Part shown: positions 9,562 to 19,773 of the stretch, one piece after another
Layout of the letters: every line of letters starts with the position of its first letter
How positions within the stretch are numbered: position 1 is the stretch's first letter
Origin: Actinoplanes sp. NBRC 103695
GTDB lineage: Bacteria > Actinomycetota > Actinomycetes > Mycobacteriales > Micromonosporaceae
Assembly (NCBI RefSeq): GCF_030269485.1
Contig: NZ_BSTL01000020.1
Span: 118,549 to 182,548 of the forward strand
Length of the DNA: 64,000 nt
Direction: 5' to 3'
Notes under the pieces: model-generated
Told to the model about the DNA's origin: nothing
The model's input: the letters and a program-made list of their open reading frames with translations, nothing else
The model's database searches: none
Made by a program: the position numbers and the translations under genes

Positions 9562-10587
9562 ATGCCCATCGCGTCCCCAGAGGTCTACCGCGAGATGCTC
9601 GACCGCGCCAAGGCCGGCGCGTTCGCGTACCCCGCGATCAATGTGACGTCCTCGCAGACTCTCAACGCCGCCCTGCAGGGATTCACCGAGGCCGGCAGCG
9701 ACGGCATCATCCAGATCTCCACCGGCGGCGCCGAGTACGTCTCCGGCCCCACCATCAAGAACATGGTCACCGGCTCGGTGGCGCTGGCCGAGTTCGCCAC
9801 CGAGGTGGCCAAGAACTACCCGGTCAACATCGCGCTGCACACCGACCACTGCCCGAAGAACAAGCTCGACGGCTTCGTCCGGCCGCTGCTGGCCGTCTCG
9901 CAGGAGCGGGTCAACTCCGGCAAGGCGCCGCTCTTCCAGTCGCACATGTGGGACGGCTCCGCCGTGCCGCTGGACGAGAACCTGCAGATCGCCGAGGAGT
10001 TGCTGGCGCAGTGCGCCAAGGCACACATCATCCTCGAGATCGAGGTCGGCGTGGTCGGTGGCGAGGAGGACGGCGTCTCCGCCGACATCGACGACAAGTT
10101 GTACTCGACCGTCGAGGACGGCCTGGCCACCGCCGCCGCCCTGGGCCTGGGCGAGAAGGGCGTCTACATGACCGCCCTCACCTTCGGCAACGTGCACGGC
10201 GTCTACAAGCCCGGCAACGTCAAGCTGCGCCCGGAGATCCTCAAGGAGATCCAGGAGGCGGTCGGCGCCAAGTACGGCAAGGAGAAGCCGTTCGACCTGG
10301 TCTTCCACGGCGGGTCCGGCTCGCTGCTGTCGGAGATCCACGGCGCCTTGGACTTCGGTGTGGTCAAGATGAACGTCGACACCGACACCCAGTACGCGTT
10401 CACCCGCCCGGTCGCCGACCACATGCTGCGCAACTACGACGGCGTCCTCAAGGTCGACGGCGAGGTCGGCAACAAGAAGGCGTACGACCCGCGCGCCTGG
10501 GGCAAGCTGGCCGAGGCCGGTCTGGCCAAGCGCGTCCAGGAGGCGTGCGAGAACCTGCGCTCGACCGGCACCACTCTCTCGAAGTAA
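9562..10587 (+). CDS. fba: Class II fructose-bisphosphate aldolase
   Basis: A 341-residue Zn-dependent fructose-1,6-bisphosphate aldolase (glycolysis and gluconeogenesis, cytosolic). Diagnostic features: YPAINVTSSQTLNAAL at the N-terminus, Zn/substrate residues in LHTDHCPK, EIEVGVVGGEEDGV, YMTALTFGNVHGVYKPG, and the phosphate-binding VFHGGSGS followed by VVKMNVDTDTQYAF. An AAGGAG site lies 8 nt before the ATG. It is monocistronic, with a terminator downstream. The DUF3151 gene two genes away is commonly found near fba in actinobacteria. Confidence 0.97.
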   Translation: MPIASPEVYREMLDRAKAGAFAYPAINVTSSQTLNAALQGFTEAGSDGIIQISTGGAEYVSGPTIKNMVTGSVALAEFATEVAKNYPVNIALHTDHCPKNKLDGFVRPLLAVSQERVNSGKAPLFQSHMWDGSAVPLDENLQIAEELLAQCAKAHIILEIEVGVVGGEEDGVSADIDDKLYSTVEDGLATAAALGLGEKGVYMTALTFGNVHGVYKPGNVKLRPEILKEIQEAVGAKYGKEKPFDLVFHGGSGSLLSEIHGALDFGVVKMNVDTDTQYAFTRPVADHMLRNYDGVLKVDGEVGNKKAYDPRAWGKLAEAGLAKRVQEACENLRSTGTTLSK

Positions 10588-10597
10588 TCGCCCGGTC

Positions 10598-10628
10598 ACG
10601 GCCGGTCTCCATCGAGGGGGCCGGCCGT
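10598..10628 (+). terminator. Intrinsic terminator after fba
   Basis: ACGGCCGG (10598-10605) pairs perfectly with CCGGCCGT (10621-10628), followed by a short T run. It ends the fba transcript. Confidence 0.7.
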
Positions 10629-10696
10629 TTCCGTGTTGCATGGTTACGCTCGGGTATAGGTACGATCGTCACCTTCTCCGGTGGTGGGAGGTGAGC

Positions 10697-11212
10697 GTGC
10701 TAGGGATCGACGGGTACGAACCCGTGTGGCATCACGACGCCGAGGCCCTCGCCGCGGTGCACCGCCACCGGTTCACCAAGCTCATCGGCCGTCCGCTGCG
10801 CTGCGGCTGGCTGATGTGGGACATCGCCGAGCGCGGCTGGTTCGCCGACGGCCCGGTCATCCTCGAGTTCGGGAAGACACGCGTCGAGATAACCCACCGT
10901 AAGTTCGACGAGTGCGCGATCACCTGGAACCAGATCGACCTGCACGTCCCGATCGACTGGTACGAGCACTTCGACTGGCGCCCCGACCCGCACGCGGCCC
11001 TGCGCAACGCCCGCGGCAAGGTGCTGCGCGCGGTCAACGTCATCGAGCTCGTCACGACGGCCGAGTGGCGTCCGCGCATCCTGCACGCCGTCGAGTTCCT
11101 CTTCGACGGCGCCCGCCTCGCGATCTACAACGGGATGGACGAGAACGGCCTGACGGATGTCCCGGAAACGGACCTTCCCGTCGCCAACTACCGCCGAGTC
11201 CATGTTGCCTAG
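10697..11212 (+). CDS. Conserved hypothetical protein (171 aa)
   Basis: A soluble protein, rich in Trp and acidic residues (IDWYEHFDWRPD), with no signal peptide or membrane segment. I do not recognise a named domain. The GTG at 10697 is chosen because GGGAGG lies 5 nt upstream; a GTG at 10691 overlaps that site. It is transcribed in the same direction as fba but separated by the fba terminator, so it probably has its own promoter. Confidence 0.7.
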   Translation: MLGIDGYEPVWHHDAEALAAVHRHRFTKLIGRPLRCGWLMWDIAERGWFADGPVILEFGKTRVEITHRKFDECAITWNQIDLHVPIDWYEHFDWRPDPHAALRNARGKVLRAVNVIELVTTAEWRPRILHAVEFLFDGARLAIYNGMDENGLTDVPETDLPVANYRRVHVA

Positions 11213-11243
11213 TCGCTTCGCTTCACCGGGTCCTGTGGTGGCC

Positions 11244-12422
11244 TCAACTCAAAGCATCTACTGCCTCGTCGAGGGAGTCGGTGACCACGATCAGGTCGGA
11301 CTGGTCGCCGTGGGGTGAGCGGGCCAGCAAGGGGCGGAGCAGGGCCTCCACCGGCAGCTGCGCCCAGTGCTCGACGCCCAGGAAGACGAAGGCGCCGGAC
11401 GGGCCGTCCGTACGGTAAAAGGTCTTGGTCGCGGCCTGAAAAATCTCCTGCACCGTGCCCGCCCACCCGGGCGCGAAGACGATCCCGCCCCGCGACAGCC
11501 GCAGGATCGAGTCCTCACGCACCGCGTTGGAGAAATACTTGCCGATCTGACCGGCGAAGAGATTCGCCGGCTCGTGCCCATAGAGCCAGGTGGGCAGCGC
11601 GAGGCCACCGTTGGTCAAGCTCGCCTGCGCCGGGTACGCGTCCCGCACGGCGATCGCCGCCGCGGTGTACGGGTCGTGATCGAGGAAGTCCGGCGCCGGG
11701 GCCAGCAGATCGATCGCGCTGGACAACTCGGAAAGTTGACGGCCGGAGAAGTAGGCGCCCAGATTCGCCGCCTCCATCACGCCCGGGCCACCGCCGGTCA
11801 CGATCAAGCGGCCGGCGCTCGCCAGCCGCCACGACAACTCGGCCGCGACCCGGTAGGCCGCCGACCCGCGCGGCGCGGCGTGCCCGCCCATGATCCCCAC
11901 CGGCAGCGGCGCGTCCGCCGGGTGCCCAGACGCCCAGCCGGCCAGCGCCTTGCCCAGTGCGTTGTCGATCCCGGCGTCGTGCAGCCGCTGCGCGATCGCC
12001 TCCCGGATGTCCGGCGCGGCTCCGCCGTGGGCGAGGAAATGCTGGTAGACGAGGGTGTCGTACATCCCGGCGAAGCCCGCCCCGGCGAACCCGGCCGACA
12101 GATCCTCCGGCGTGTAGAGCACCGCCGGATGCGTCGGGTACGGCCGCGTCTCGAACGGCGGCACCACGTGCGCGCCGCGCCGGGTCAGATCGACCTCCAC
12201 GTCGTCGGAGGCCATGTGACAGCCGAGGAACAGCGTCTCGCGCACGTCCACCTCGGCGAAGTCCGGCGGGTCGACGTCCAGCCGCAGACCCAGAACGACC
12301 AGCCCGGCCAGCGACCGTTTGGCGTGATGGGTGTCGAACTCGGCACGCGACTCGATCTCGTCGGCGGTCGCGTCGAACGGGATCTGTCCACCCAACACAG
12401 GCTGCAAAGGGTCACCAGGCAT
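11244..12422 (-). CDS. LOG-family (Rossmann-fold nucleotide-binding) protein
   Basis: A 392-residue protein whose C-terminal half is a LOG/PpnN-type domain: GIMGGHAAPRG, TGGGPGVMEAANLGA, and a variant of the PGGxGTxxE motif (FAPGWAGTVQEIF). LOG enzymes hydrolyse nucleoside monophosphates to base and ribose 5-phosphate. In the usual motif PGGxGT supplies phosphate-binding glycines; here it reads PGWAGT, so activity may be altered. The N-terminal ~180 residues are an additional domain, as in the larger PpnN-like subgroup. Start ATG at 12422, divergent from the DUF3151 gene with only 19 bp between. Confidence 0.85.
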   Translation of the reverse strand: MPGDPLQPVLGGQIPFDATADEIESRAEFDTHHAKRSLAGLVVLGLRLDVDPPDFAEVDVRETLFLGCHMASDDVEVDLTRRGAHVVPPFETRPYPTHPAVLYTPEDLSAGFAGAGFAGMYDTLVYQHFLAHGGAAPDIREAIAQRLHDAGIDNALGKALAGWASGHPADAPLPVGIMGGHAAPRGSAAYRVAAELSWRLASAGRLIVTGGGPGVMEAANLGAYFSGRQLSELSSAIDLLAPAPDFLDHDPYTAAAIAVRDAYPAQASLTNGGLALPTWLYGHEPANLFAGQIGKYFSNAVREDSILRLSRGGIVFAPGWAGTVQEIFQAATKTFYRTDGPSGAFVFLGVEHWAQLPVEALLRPLLARSPHGDQSDLIVVTDSLDEAVDALS

Positions 12423-12441
12423 GCCGGTAGGTTACTGAGTC

Positions 12442-12864
12442 ATGCACAACCTTCTCCCCGAACCGCCCGCCACCCGGCTGCCGGCCCAGGACGACGCCGA
12501 CTCCGCGCTGGCCGAGGCGCGTGGGATCGGCACCGCCGACGCGTACACCGCGGTCGCCGCCCGCTACCCGACGTTCAGCGGCGCGTGGGCGGCGCTGGCC
12601 GAGCTCGCGCTGGCCGCCGGTCAGCCGGTCACCGCGTACGCGTACGCCCGCACCGGCTACCACCGCGGCCTGGACGCGCTGCGCCGCAACGGCTGGAAGG
12701 GCCACGGGCCGGTGCCCTGGTCGCACGAGCCCAACCAGGGTTTCCTCCGCTGCCTGCACGCCCTGTCCCAGGCGGCCGACGCGATCGGTGAGGCGGACGA
12801 GGCGGCCCGCTGCGCCCAGTTCCTCCGCGACAGCGACCCGGCCGCGGCGGACGCGCTCAGCTAG
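12442..12864 (+). CDS. DUF3151 family protein
   Basis: A 140-residue all-helical protein matching the actinobacterial DUF3151 family (MHNLLPEPPATRLP start; YARTGYHRGLDALRRNGWKG and PWSHEPNQGFLRCLHAL core). The core has a TPR-like helical pattern. Function unknown. The family is usually encoded close to class II fructose-bisphosphate aldolase, as here, which hints at a link with central metabolism (inference from context only). Confidence 0.88.
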   Translation: MHNLLPEPPATRLPAQDDADSALAEARGIGTADAYTAVAARYPTFSGAWAALAELALAAGQPVTAYAYARTGYHRGLDALRRNGWKGHGPVPWSHEPNQGFLRCLHALSQAADAIGEADEAARCAQFLRDSDPAAADALS

Positions 12865-12880
12865 CCTTTTAGCAGCTCAG

Positions 12881-13756
12881 CTAGCCCTTCTCCGGAGCGC
12901 GTGCTTCTCCGGAGCGGGCCGAGCTCAGGAACTTGGCGAGCTCGGCGGTGACGAGTTCCGGCGCGGTGTGCGTCGCGAAATGCATCTGACCCGGCAGGAC
13001 CACCCGGGTCGCCGCCGGCATCGCTGCGGCGAGGGCGTCCATCGTGGCCGGCATCGGCGCCCAGGTCTCCCCGCCCTGCATGATCAGGGTGGGGAGGCTG
13101 ACGGCTGACCAGCGGTTGACGTCCAGGGAGTCGGCGGTCATCGCCTCGAGGTCGTGCAGGCATCCGACGGCCTCGCTGCTTCCGTCTGCGGGTCCTTCGT
13201 TGCTTTCGCCTGTGGGTCCTTCGTTGCTTTCGTCTGCGGGTTCCGCGCCGGTCAAGGCCGCCAGGATCGGCGCCGGGACGCGGGCGACCTTCTCGGCGAA
13301 GAGCAGGGCCGCCGCGCGGACTTTTCCGTCTTCCAGCAGGTCGCGGTAGGGACCAAGCACGCCTGCGGTCGCCTCGCCGGCGGCGAAGAGCGGTGGCTCG
13401 AACAAGGCCAGGCTCTGGACGGTCAGGCCCCGGACGGATTCCCCGGCCGCGTGCAGGGCGACCGTCGCGCCGTAGGACCCGCCGACCACGTGGGCTGTCC
13501 CGCCGGCAGCGGCGATGACGGCCCGCAGATCAGCGACATCATCCGCGTACGTCTTGGAGCGCCGGCAAGGGTCGCTGGGCGCATAGCCGCGCCGCGCGTA
13601 GACCCACAGCTCGTACCGGTCCTCCAGGAACGGCGCGACCGGATCCCACGAGTCGAGTCCGCCCGACGAGCCGTGCACCAACACGACGGCCGGGCCATTC
13701 CCACGCCGCCGCGCAGCCAGCCGAGTCCCGTCCGCTGACGTAACCGAGATCTCCAC
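12881..13756 (-). CDS. Alpha/beta hydrolase with repeat-expanded cap
   Basis: A 291-residue alpha/beta-fold hydrolase. Seen: oxyanion region VLVHGSSGG, nucleophile elbow GGSYGAT, and a C-terminal His in QMHFATHTAPE. The substrate is unknown. Between the core strands sits an insertion (ADESNEGPTGESNEGPADGSSE) encoded by a 24-bp tandem repeat at 13185-13232, probably a surface loop. The start is set at GTG 13756 (VEISVTSADGTRLA); longer upstream frames add arginine-rich residues atypical of the family. Confidence 0.82.
   Translation of the reverse strand: MEISVTSADGTRLAARRRGNGPAVVLVHGSSGGLDSWDPVAPFLEDRYELWVYARRGYAPSDPCRRSKTYADDVADLRAVIAAAGGTAHVVGGSYGATVALHAAGESVRGLTVQSLALFEPPLFAAGEATAGVLGPYRDLLEDGKVRAAALLFAEKVARVPAPILAALTGAEPADESNEGPTGESNEGPADGSSEAVGCLHDLEAMTADSLDVNRWSAVSLPTLIMQGGETWAPMPATMDALAAAMPAATRVVLPGQMHFATHTAPELVTAELAKFLSSARSGEARAPEKG
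13185..13232. repeat. 24-bp in-frame tandem repeat inside hydrolase gene
   Basis: Two 24-bp units (13185-13208 and 13209-13232) differing at two positions, plus the start of a third. They encode the ESNEGP(A/T)(D/G) repeats of the hydrolase cap, so copy changes keep the frame. Confidence 0.8.
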
Positions 13757-13855
13757 GCGCCGGAGTCTGTCACCGCCTCCGCAGGCGCGCACCCGCTTAT
13801 CGCAGGCGCCGTCGAGACCGGCGGGAAGGAGGGGGCTGGCGGCGCCGCGGTGGGG

Positions 13856-14446
13856 TCAGCCGGTGGTGCGGCGGCGTTCGAGGATGGCGGCAACCGCGTA
13901 GCCGCCGCCTCCGGCGATGGCGAGCACCCAGAAGAGGCCGGGGGAGCCGAAGAAGAGGCTGGCCGAGGACACCAGCGCGAGCCACATGCCCAGGCCGTAG
14001 TGCAGGACGTTGCGGCGTACCGCGCCCTCGGCGAAGTAGAGGAGGCCGACCACCAGACCCGAGCCCGCCGGCCAGAGGACGGTCTGCAGCTCGGGTGCGT
14101 TCAGGCTCGAGCTGAGTCCGGTGATGGCCAGGAACAGGGCGACGAAGCCCACGATCCAGGCGAGGCCGAGCAGCTTGCCGGCGAGCTGGTCGGATCGGCC
14201 GGCGCCGCGTCGGGCCCGGCCGGCGGCGACGGTGGCGCAGACGGTGCCGGCGGCCAGGCCGGTGCCGAGGAGGGCCGTCGGCAGCCAGCCGGGCATGGCG
14301 ACCAGCGGGTTGTCACCTTTGGCGAGGGCCGCGGCGCCGTGGCCGAGGACGTACGCGAGACCGAAGCTCACGTAGGTGGCGAGGTTGTCGGTGTCGCCGG
14401 TGCGGGTGCTGGTCATGGCGGGGGCGGGGAGTGCGGCGGTGGTCAT
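13856..14446 (-). CDS. Integral membrane protein of unknown function
   Basis: A 196-residue protein with five or six hydrophobic segments spread over its length (for example TALLGTGLAAGTVCATVAA, LLGLAWIVGFVALFLAITG, GLGMWLALVSSASLFF). The ATG has GGAGG 7 nt upstream. I do not recognise a family. It precedes no obvious partner; the following gene on the same strand is the alpha/beta hydrolase, 99 bp away. Confidence 0.72.
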   Translation of the reverse strand: MTTAALPAPAMTSTRTGDTDNLATYVSFGLAYVLGHGAAALAKGDNPLVAMPGWLPTALLGTGLAAGTVCATVAAGRARRGAGRSDQLAGKLLGLAWIVGFVALFLAITGLSSSLNAPELQTVLWPAGSGLVVGLLYFAEGAVRRNVLHYGLGMWLALVSSASLFFGSPGLFWVLAIAGGGGYAVAAILERRRTTG

Positions 14447-14514
14447 GGCGGGTGGCCTCCGGTCGAAGAGATGGCGAGCTCACGGGTGATGGGCATCGAG
14501 CGACGAAGAGGGAC

Positions 14515-15543
14515 TTAGCGGACGATGACGACCTTGCCGCTCACGGTGCGGGACTCGGCGAGCGTCAGGGCGGCCGCGGCGTCGGAGAGCGGGAACTGGG
14601 CGGCGATCTGCGGGACCACGGCGCCGTCGGCGACGAGCCGGAGGATCTGCGTGAGGTCCTCGCGCAGCCGGCGGCGGAAGCCCTCGATGCCGAAGCGGCG
14701 GCCCGCCCAGAAGTTGTAGAAGTTCGCCCGGCGGCCGTTGGGCAGCAGGTTCCACACGACGAGCCGGGCGAAGGACATCAGCACCGGCAGCTGCGAGTTG
14801 CCCTCGTCGTTCTTGGTCGCCGCGGTGCCGTACGAGACGAGCGTCCCGCCGCGGCGCAGCAGCCGCCACGAGTCGGCCAGCCGCGGCCCGCCGACGTGGT
14901 CGAAGACGGCGTCCACCCCGGCGGGAGCGTGCTCCCTGATCTGGCGGTACATCTGGTCGGGGTCGCGGTAGTCGACCGGGGTCACGCCGAGTTCGCGCAG
15001 GGCGGCGTGGTGCCGCGGCGACGCCGTGCCGATCACGCTCAGGCCGGCGTGCAGGGCCAGCTGGACGAGCAGGGAGCCGACGCCACCGTTGGCGCCGAGC
15101 ACGACGACCGTCCCTCCCGGGCGCACCGTGGCGGACCGGTGCAGCATCTGCCAGGCGGTGATCCCGTTGACGGCGACGGTCTCCGCGGCGGCGGCCGGCA
15201 CGGAGGACGGCACGGGCACCAGGTCGGCGGCCTCGACGAGCAGGTGGCTGGCCCAGCCGCCGATCTTGATGACCGCGGCGAACCTCTGGCCGATCAGACC
15301 GGCGTCAACATCCGGGCCGACCGCGGTCACCGTGCCGACCACGTCGTAGCCCGGCACGAAGGGGAAGGACGGCTGGTCGTAGTACTTCCCGCGGCGCATC
15401 TGCTGCTCCGCGAAGGAGACGCCGGTCGCGTCCATCCGCAGCACGACCTGGCCGTTTGCGGGAGCCGGGAGGCGGCGGGCGCGGACCTGGAGGCCGCTCG
15501 GCTCGACCTTGCTCGGCAGGACGATCTCGGTGGTGCTGGTCAT
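14515..15543 (-). CDS. Quinone oxidoreductase-like MDR dehydrogenase
   Basis: A 342-residue zinc-independent medium-chain dehydrogenase/reductase (NADPH:quinone reductase-like). Seen: GroES-like N-terminus with FVPGYDVVGTVTAVG, Rossmann motif VVVLGANGGVGSLLVQLA, and FDHVGGPRLADSWRLLRRGGTLVSYG. The zinc-ligand pattern of alcohol dehydrogenases is absent. The ATG at 15543 has GAGGAG 6 nt upstream. It is divergent from a TetR gene with dyad sites between, so the TetR protein probably represses it, perhaps in response to an electrophile (inference). Confidence 0.87.
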   Translation of the reverse strand: MTSTTEIVLPSKVEPSGLQVRARRLPAPANGQVVLRMDATGVSFAEQQMRRGKYYDQPSFPFVPGYDVVGTVTAVGPDVDAGLIGQRFAAVIKIGGWASHLLVEAADLVPVPSSVPAAAAETVAVNGITAWQMLHRSATVRPGGTVVVLGANGGVGSLLVQLALHAGLSVIGTASPRHHAALRELGVTPVDYRDPDQMYRQIREHAPAGVDAVFDHVGGPRLADSWRLLRRGGTLVSYGTAATKNDEGNSQLPVLMSFARLVVWNLLPNGRRANFYNFWAGRRFGIEGFRRRLREDLTQILRLVADGAVVPQIAAQFPLSDAAAALTLAESRTVSGKVVIVR

Positions 15544-15569
15544 GGTGTGCTCCTCGGTAGCCGTTGTGC

Positions 15570-15626
15570 TTACAGCCGTAAACATACGACCGTGAGTCCT
15601 TGGCTGCAAGGGCTAACGGCCATAAG
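15570..15626. promoter_or_regulatory. Candidate TetR operators between divergent genes
   Basis: Two related elements lie in the 105-bp intergenic gap: TTACAGCCGTAA (15570-15581) and CTAACGGCCATAAG (15613-15626, inverted). Both fit TTAyrGCCGTwA. The sites are placed to control both promoters. Assignment to the adjacent TetR gene is inference. Confidence 0.45.
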
Positions 15627-15648
15627 TTTTCATGTGTAAGCTGACGGC

Positions 15649-16269
15649 ATGACGGAGACCCGGACGAGGAACCGGCGCGGCGAGGGCGCCCGCCTGCGCG
15701 ACGAGATCGTGGCGGGGGCGGTCGAGCTGCTCGACGAGTCCGGCGACCAGAGCGCGATCACCCTGCGGTCGGTCGCGCGCCGCGTCGGGATCGCGGCCCC
15801 CTCGATCTACCGGCACTTCCCCGACCAGCCGGCCATCATGCTGGCCGTCGTGCGGCAGCAGTTCGCCGAACTGGAGATGGTGCTGCGTGCGGCGGTGGAA
15901 GCCGCCGGCCCTGAGGCCTGGCAGCAGCTGTACCACCTGTGCGACGCCTACCTGGGGTTCGCCGAGCAACATCCCGAGCGGTACCGCGTCATGTTCGGCG
16001 GTCTCTGGAAGCCGACGCTCGGTGAGTCATCGGTGACCGCGGACGACCTGGCCACGCTCGGCGACGCCACCCTGGGCCTGCTCGCCGACACCCTCCAGGC
16101 CTGCGTGACCGCGGGCCAGGCGGTCAGCACCGACCCGCGGGCCGACGCCGTCGCCCTGTGGCTGGGCCTGCACGGCTTCGCACATCAGCGCAGCGTGTCG
16201 GCCGTCTTCCCGTGGCCGGCCGACATCGCCGAGCGGATGATCACGGCCCTGGCCCACATCAGGATCTGA
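15649..16269 (+). CDS. TetR-family transcriptional regulator
   Basis: A 206-residue TetR-type repressor. The N-terminal helix-turn-helix is clear (ITLRSVARRVGIAAPSIYRHFPDQPAI), followed by a ligand-binding helical domain of the WHG type. ATG start; the gene is divergent from the MDR dehydrogenase, its likely target. Its 3' end overlaps the convergent MFS gene by 11 bp. Confidence 0.9.
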   Translation: MTETRTRNRRGEGARLRDEIVAGAVELLDESGDQSAITLRSVARRVGIAAPSIYRHFPDQPAIMLAVVRQQFAELEMVLRAAVEAAGPEAWQQLYHLCDAYLGFAEQHPERYRVMFGGLWKPTLGESSVTADDLATLGDATLGLLADTLQACVTAGQAVSTDPRADAVALWLGLHGFAHQRSVSAVFPWPADIAERMITALAHIRI

Positions 16270-17152
16270 GTTCCCCGGAGACCGGCTCGCGCCACGGAAG
16301 GAAGGCGACACCGGTCAGCAGGATCGCGGCCAGCGCCATGATCGCCGTCCCCGCGCTGGTGGCGGCGGTCAGCACCCCCGCCGCGGCGATGACGCCCGGC
16401 TGCACGATTCTGTTGGTCACCGACCAGGCCAGCGGGACGAGGGCCATGACGCACCCGCCGAAGATCATCGAATTCCAGAACAGCGCGGTCAGACCTCGAT
16501 GCCCGAAGATGTACCGCCAACCGGCCGTCAGATCGCTCAGCCAGTGATGGTCGGCGGCCCGTTCCGGAGGCGGTGGCTCGCGGGTGCGCAGCCCGCGCAG
16601 CATCACCGCCGAGACCAGAAAACTCAGAGCGTCCAGGGCCATTGTCGCGGTGGCACCGAGCCAGGAGATCAGGACGCCGCCAGCCGCCGGTCCCACCGCG
16701 TTCGCGGTCCACACCGTGGTCTCGAACCGGCCGTTGGCCTCGGCCCGATGCGCACGAGGGACCAGCGTCCGCAACTGGGCGACACCGGCCGCGTCGAAGG
16801 CCATCCGCGCGGCCATCTGCACGACTGCCACCGCGGCGAGCTGCCAGTACGCCAGCACGCCGAGCAGTGCCGCCGCCGGTACCGACGCGATGGCGACGAA
16901 GCGGAGCAGATCCGCGGCCACCATCACGGGCAGCTTGCGGTGATGCTCGATCCACGGGCCCAGAGGCAGAGCCACCACCGCGCAGGCCACCCCGGCGAGG
17001 ACGGGCAGCAACGACACCTGGAAATCGGGGACGTCGAGGACCAGGACCGCGACGATCGGCAGCGCCGAGTAGCCGAAGGCGCTGCCGAACTCACTCGCGG
17101 CGAAGGCCGCCCACCGGCGCTGGAGGTCCGGGCGCCACGTCGCCGAGGGCAT
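16259..17152 (-). CDS. MFS transporter, short (probably C-terminally truncated)
   Basis: A 297-residue protein like the N-terminal part of an enterobactin/macrolide-exporter-type MFS permease: SEFGSAFGYSALPIVAVLVL, then a loop with LRTLVPRAHRAEANGRFE typical of the family. About eight membrane segments can be counted, against 12 in ~410-residue homologues, so the last ~100 residues are missing. The region where they would lie is the intact TetR gene read from the other strand, so this looks like a deletion junction rather than a frameshift. The ATG overlaps the purD stop (TGATG), giving translational coupling. Function as exporter is doubtful. Confidence 0.75.
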   Translation of the reverse strand: MPSATWRPDLQRRWAAFAASEFGSAFGYSALPIVAVLVLDVPDFQVSLLPVLAGVACAVVALPLGPWIEHHRKLPVMVAADLLRFVAIASVPAAALLGVLAYWQLAAVAVVQMAARMAFDAAGVAQLRTLVPRAHRAEANGRFETTVWTANAVGPAAGGVLISWLGATATMALDALSFLVSAVMLRGLRTREPPPPERAADHHWLSDLTAGWRYIFGHRGLTALFWNSMIFGGCVMALVPLAWSVTNRIVQPGVIAAAGVLTAATSAGTAIMALAAILLTGVAFLPWREPVSGELRS

Positions 17153-18399
17153 CAGCTCGGGACGGTGACCTCGCCGCGGGCAGCCTTGAGGGCGATGTCC
17201 GTACGGTGGTGGGAGCCGTCCAGCGTGATCTCGTCGACCAGGGCGTACGCGGCCGTGCGCGCCGCCGTGAGGTCCTCGCCGGTCGCGGTCACCGAGAGGA
17301 CACGGCCGCCCGACGAGATCAGGGCGCCGTCGTCGCGGCGGGACGTGCCCGCGTGGATGACGCCGGGGAGCTCGGCGCCGGTGATCACGTCGCCGGTGCG
17401 CGGGGTGCCCGGGTAGTTGTGGCTCGCCACCACGACCGTGATCGCGGCGCCGGGGCGCCAGGTCAGCGGCGGGTGGGCGGCCAGCGTGCCGGTCGCCGCG
17501 GCGCGCAGCAGGCCGGCCAGCGGCGTCTCCAGCAGCGACAGCACGACCTGGGTCTCGGGGTCGCCGAAGCGGGCGTTGAACTCGATCACCTTCGGGCCGT
17601 CGGCGGTCAGCGCCAGGCCGACGTAGAGCAGGCCGGCGAAGGCGGTGCCCCGCGACCGCATCTCGGCCAGGGTCGGCTCGACGGTCTCGCGCATCACCCG
17701 CTCGACCAGGTCGTCCGGCGTCCACGCCAGCGGGGCGTACGCGCCCATGCCGCCGGTGTTGGGCCCGGCGTCGTCGTCGCCGACCCGCTTGAAGTCCTGA
17801 GCCGGCATCAACGGCACGGCGGTCGTCCCGTCGGTCACCACGAACAGTGACACCTCGGGTCCGGGCAGGAACTCCTCCACGACGACGTGGCCGCAGTCGG
17901 CCGCATGCGCCAGGGCGTCGGCGATCGACGACGTGACGACCACGCCCTTGCCGGCGGCCAGGGCGTCGTTCTTCACCACGTACGGCGGGCCGAACTCGTC
18001 CAGCGCGGCCCGCACCTCGTCGGGTGCGGAGCACGCCCGGTAGCGGGCTGTCGGGACACCGGCCGCGGCCATCACGTCCTTGGCGAACTCCTTAGAGCCC
18101 TCCAGCTGGGCGGCCGCACCGGACGGGCCGAAGCAGGCGATCCCCTTGGCGCGCACCGCGTCGGCGACCCCGGCGACCAGCGGCGCCTCGGGGCCGACCA
18201 CGACCAGGTCGGCCGCGACCTCGACGGCCAGGTCCGCCACGGCGGCCGGGTCGGTCGCGGTCACCGGGCGCAACGAGGCCACCTGGGCGATGCCGGGGTT
18301 GCCGGGGGCGGCGATGAGATGGTCGACGGCGGGGTCGGAGGCGAGGCTCACGGCGAGGGCGTGCTCCCGCCCGCCGGACCCGATCAGAAGGACGCGCAC
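17152..18399 (-). CDS. purD: Phosphoribosylamine-glycine ligase (GAR synthetase)
   Basis: A 415-residue PurD, the ATP-grasp enzyme joining phosphoribosylamine and glycine in step 2 of purine synthesis. Seen: VLLIGSGGREHALA at the start, VVGPEAPLVAG, FGPSGAAAQLEGSKEFAKD, YVVKNDALAAGKGV, EEFLPGPEVSLF, and the C-terminal metal/ATP region VIEFNARFGDPETQ. Length is usual. It is divergent from purA across ~85 bp, so the two may share control. Confidence 0.97.
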   Translation of the reverse strand: MRVLLIGSGGREHALAVSLASDPAVDHLIAAPGNPGIAQVASLRPVTATDPAAVADLAVEVAADLVVVGPEAPLVAGVADAVRAKGIACFGPSGAAAQLEGSKEFAKDVMAAAGVPTARYRACSAPDEVRAALDEFGPPYVVKNDALAAGKGVVVTSSIADALAHAADCGHVVVEEFLPGPEVSLFVVTDGTTAVPLMPAQDFKRVGDDDAGPNTGGMGAYAPLAWTPDDLVERVMRETVEPTLAEMRSRGTAFAGLLYVGLALTADGPKVIEFNARFGDPETQVVLSLLETPLAGLLRAAATGTLAAHPPLTWRPGAAITVVVASHNYPGTPRTGDVITGAELPGVIHAGTSRRDDGALISSGGRVLSVTATGEDLTAARTAAYALVDEITLDGSHHRTDIALKAARGEVTVPS

Positions 18400-18484
18400 A
18401 GCGAAGGATCCTACCGAGGGTAAACTTCGTCAGTACCCGGGCATTCCCGCGTACGAGGTACGCGGACGGAAGGCGTTCAGAGAA
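18400..18484. promoter_or_regulatory. Divergent purD/purA promoter region
   Basis: The 85-bp gap contains TAGGAT read toward purD (minus strand, 18406-18411) and TAAACT read toward purA (18421-18426), both plausible -10 hexamers. A GGAAGG ribosome site for purA lies at 18468-18473. No convincing -35 or riboswitch is seen. Confidence 0.35.
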
Positions 18485-19768
<1,284 letters not shown>

Positions 19769-19773
19769 TCACG

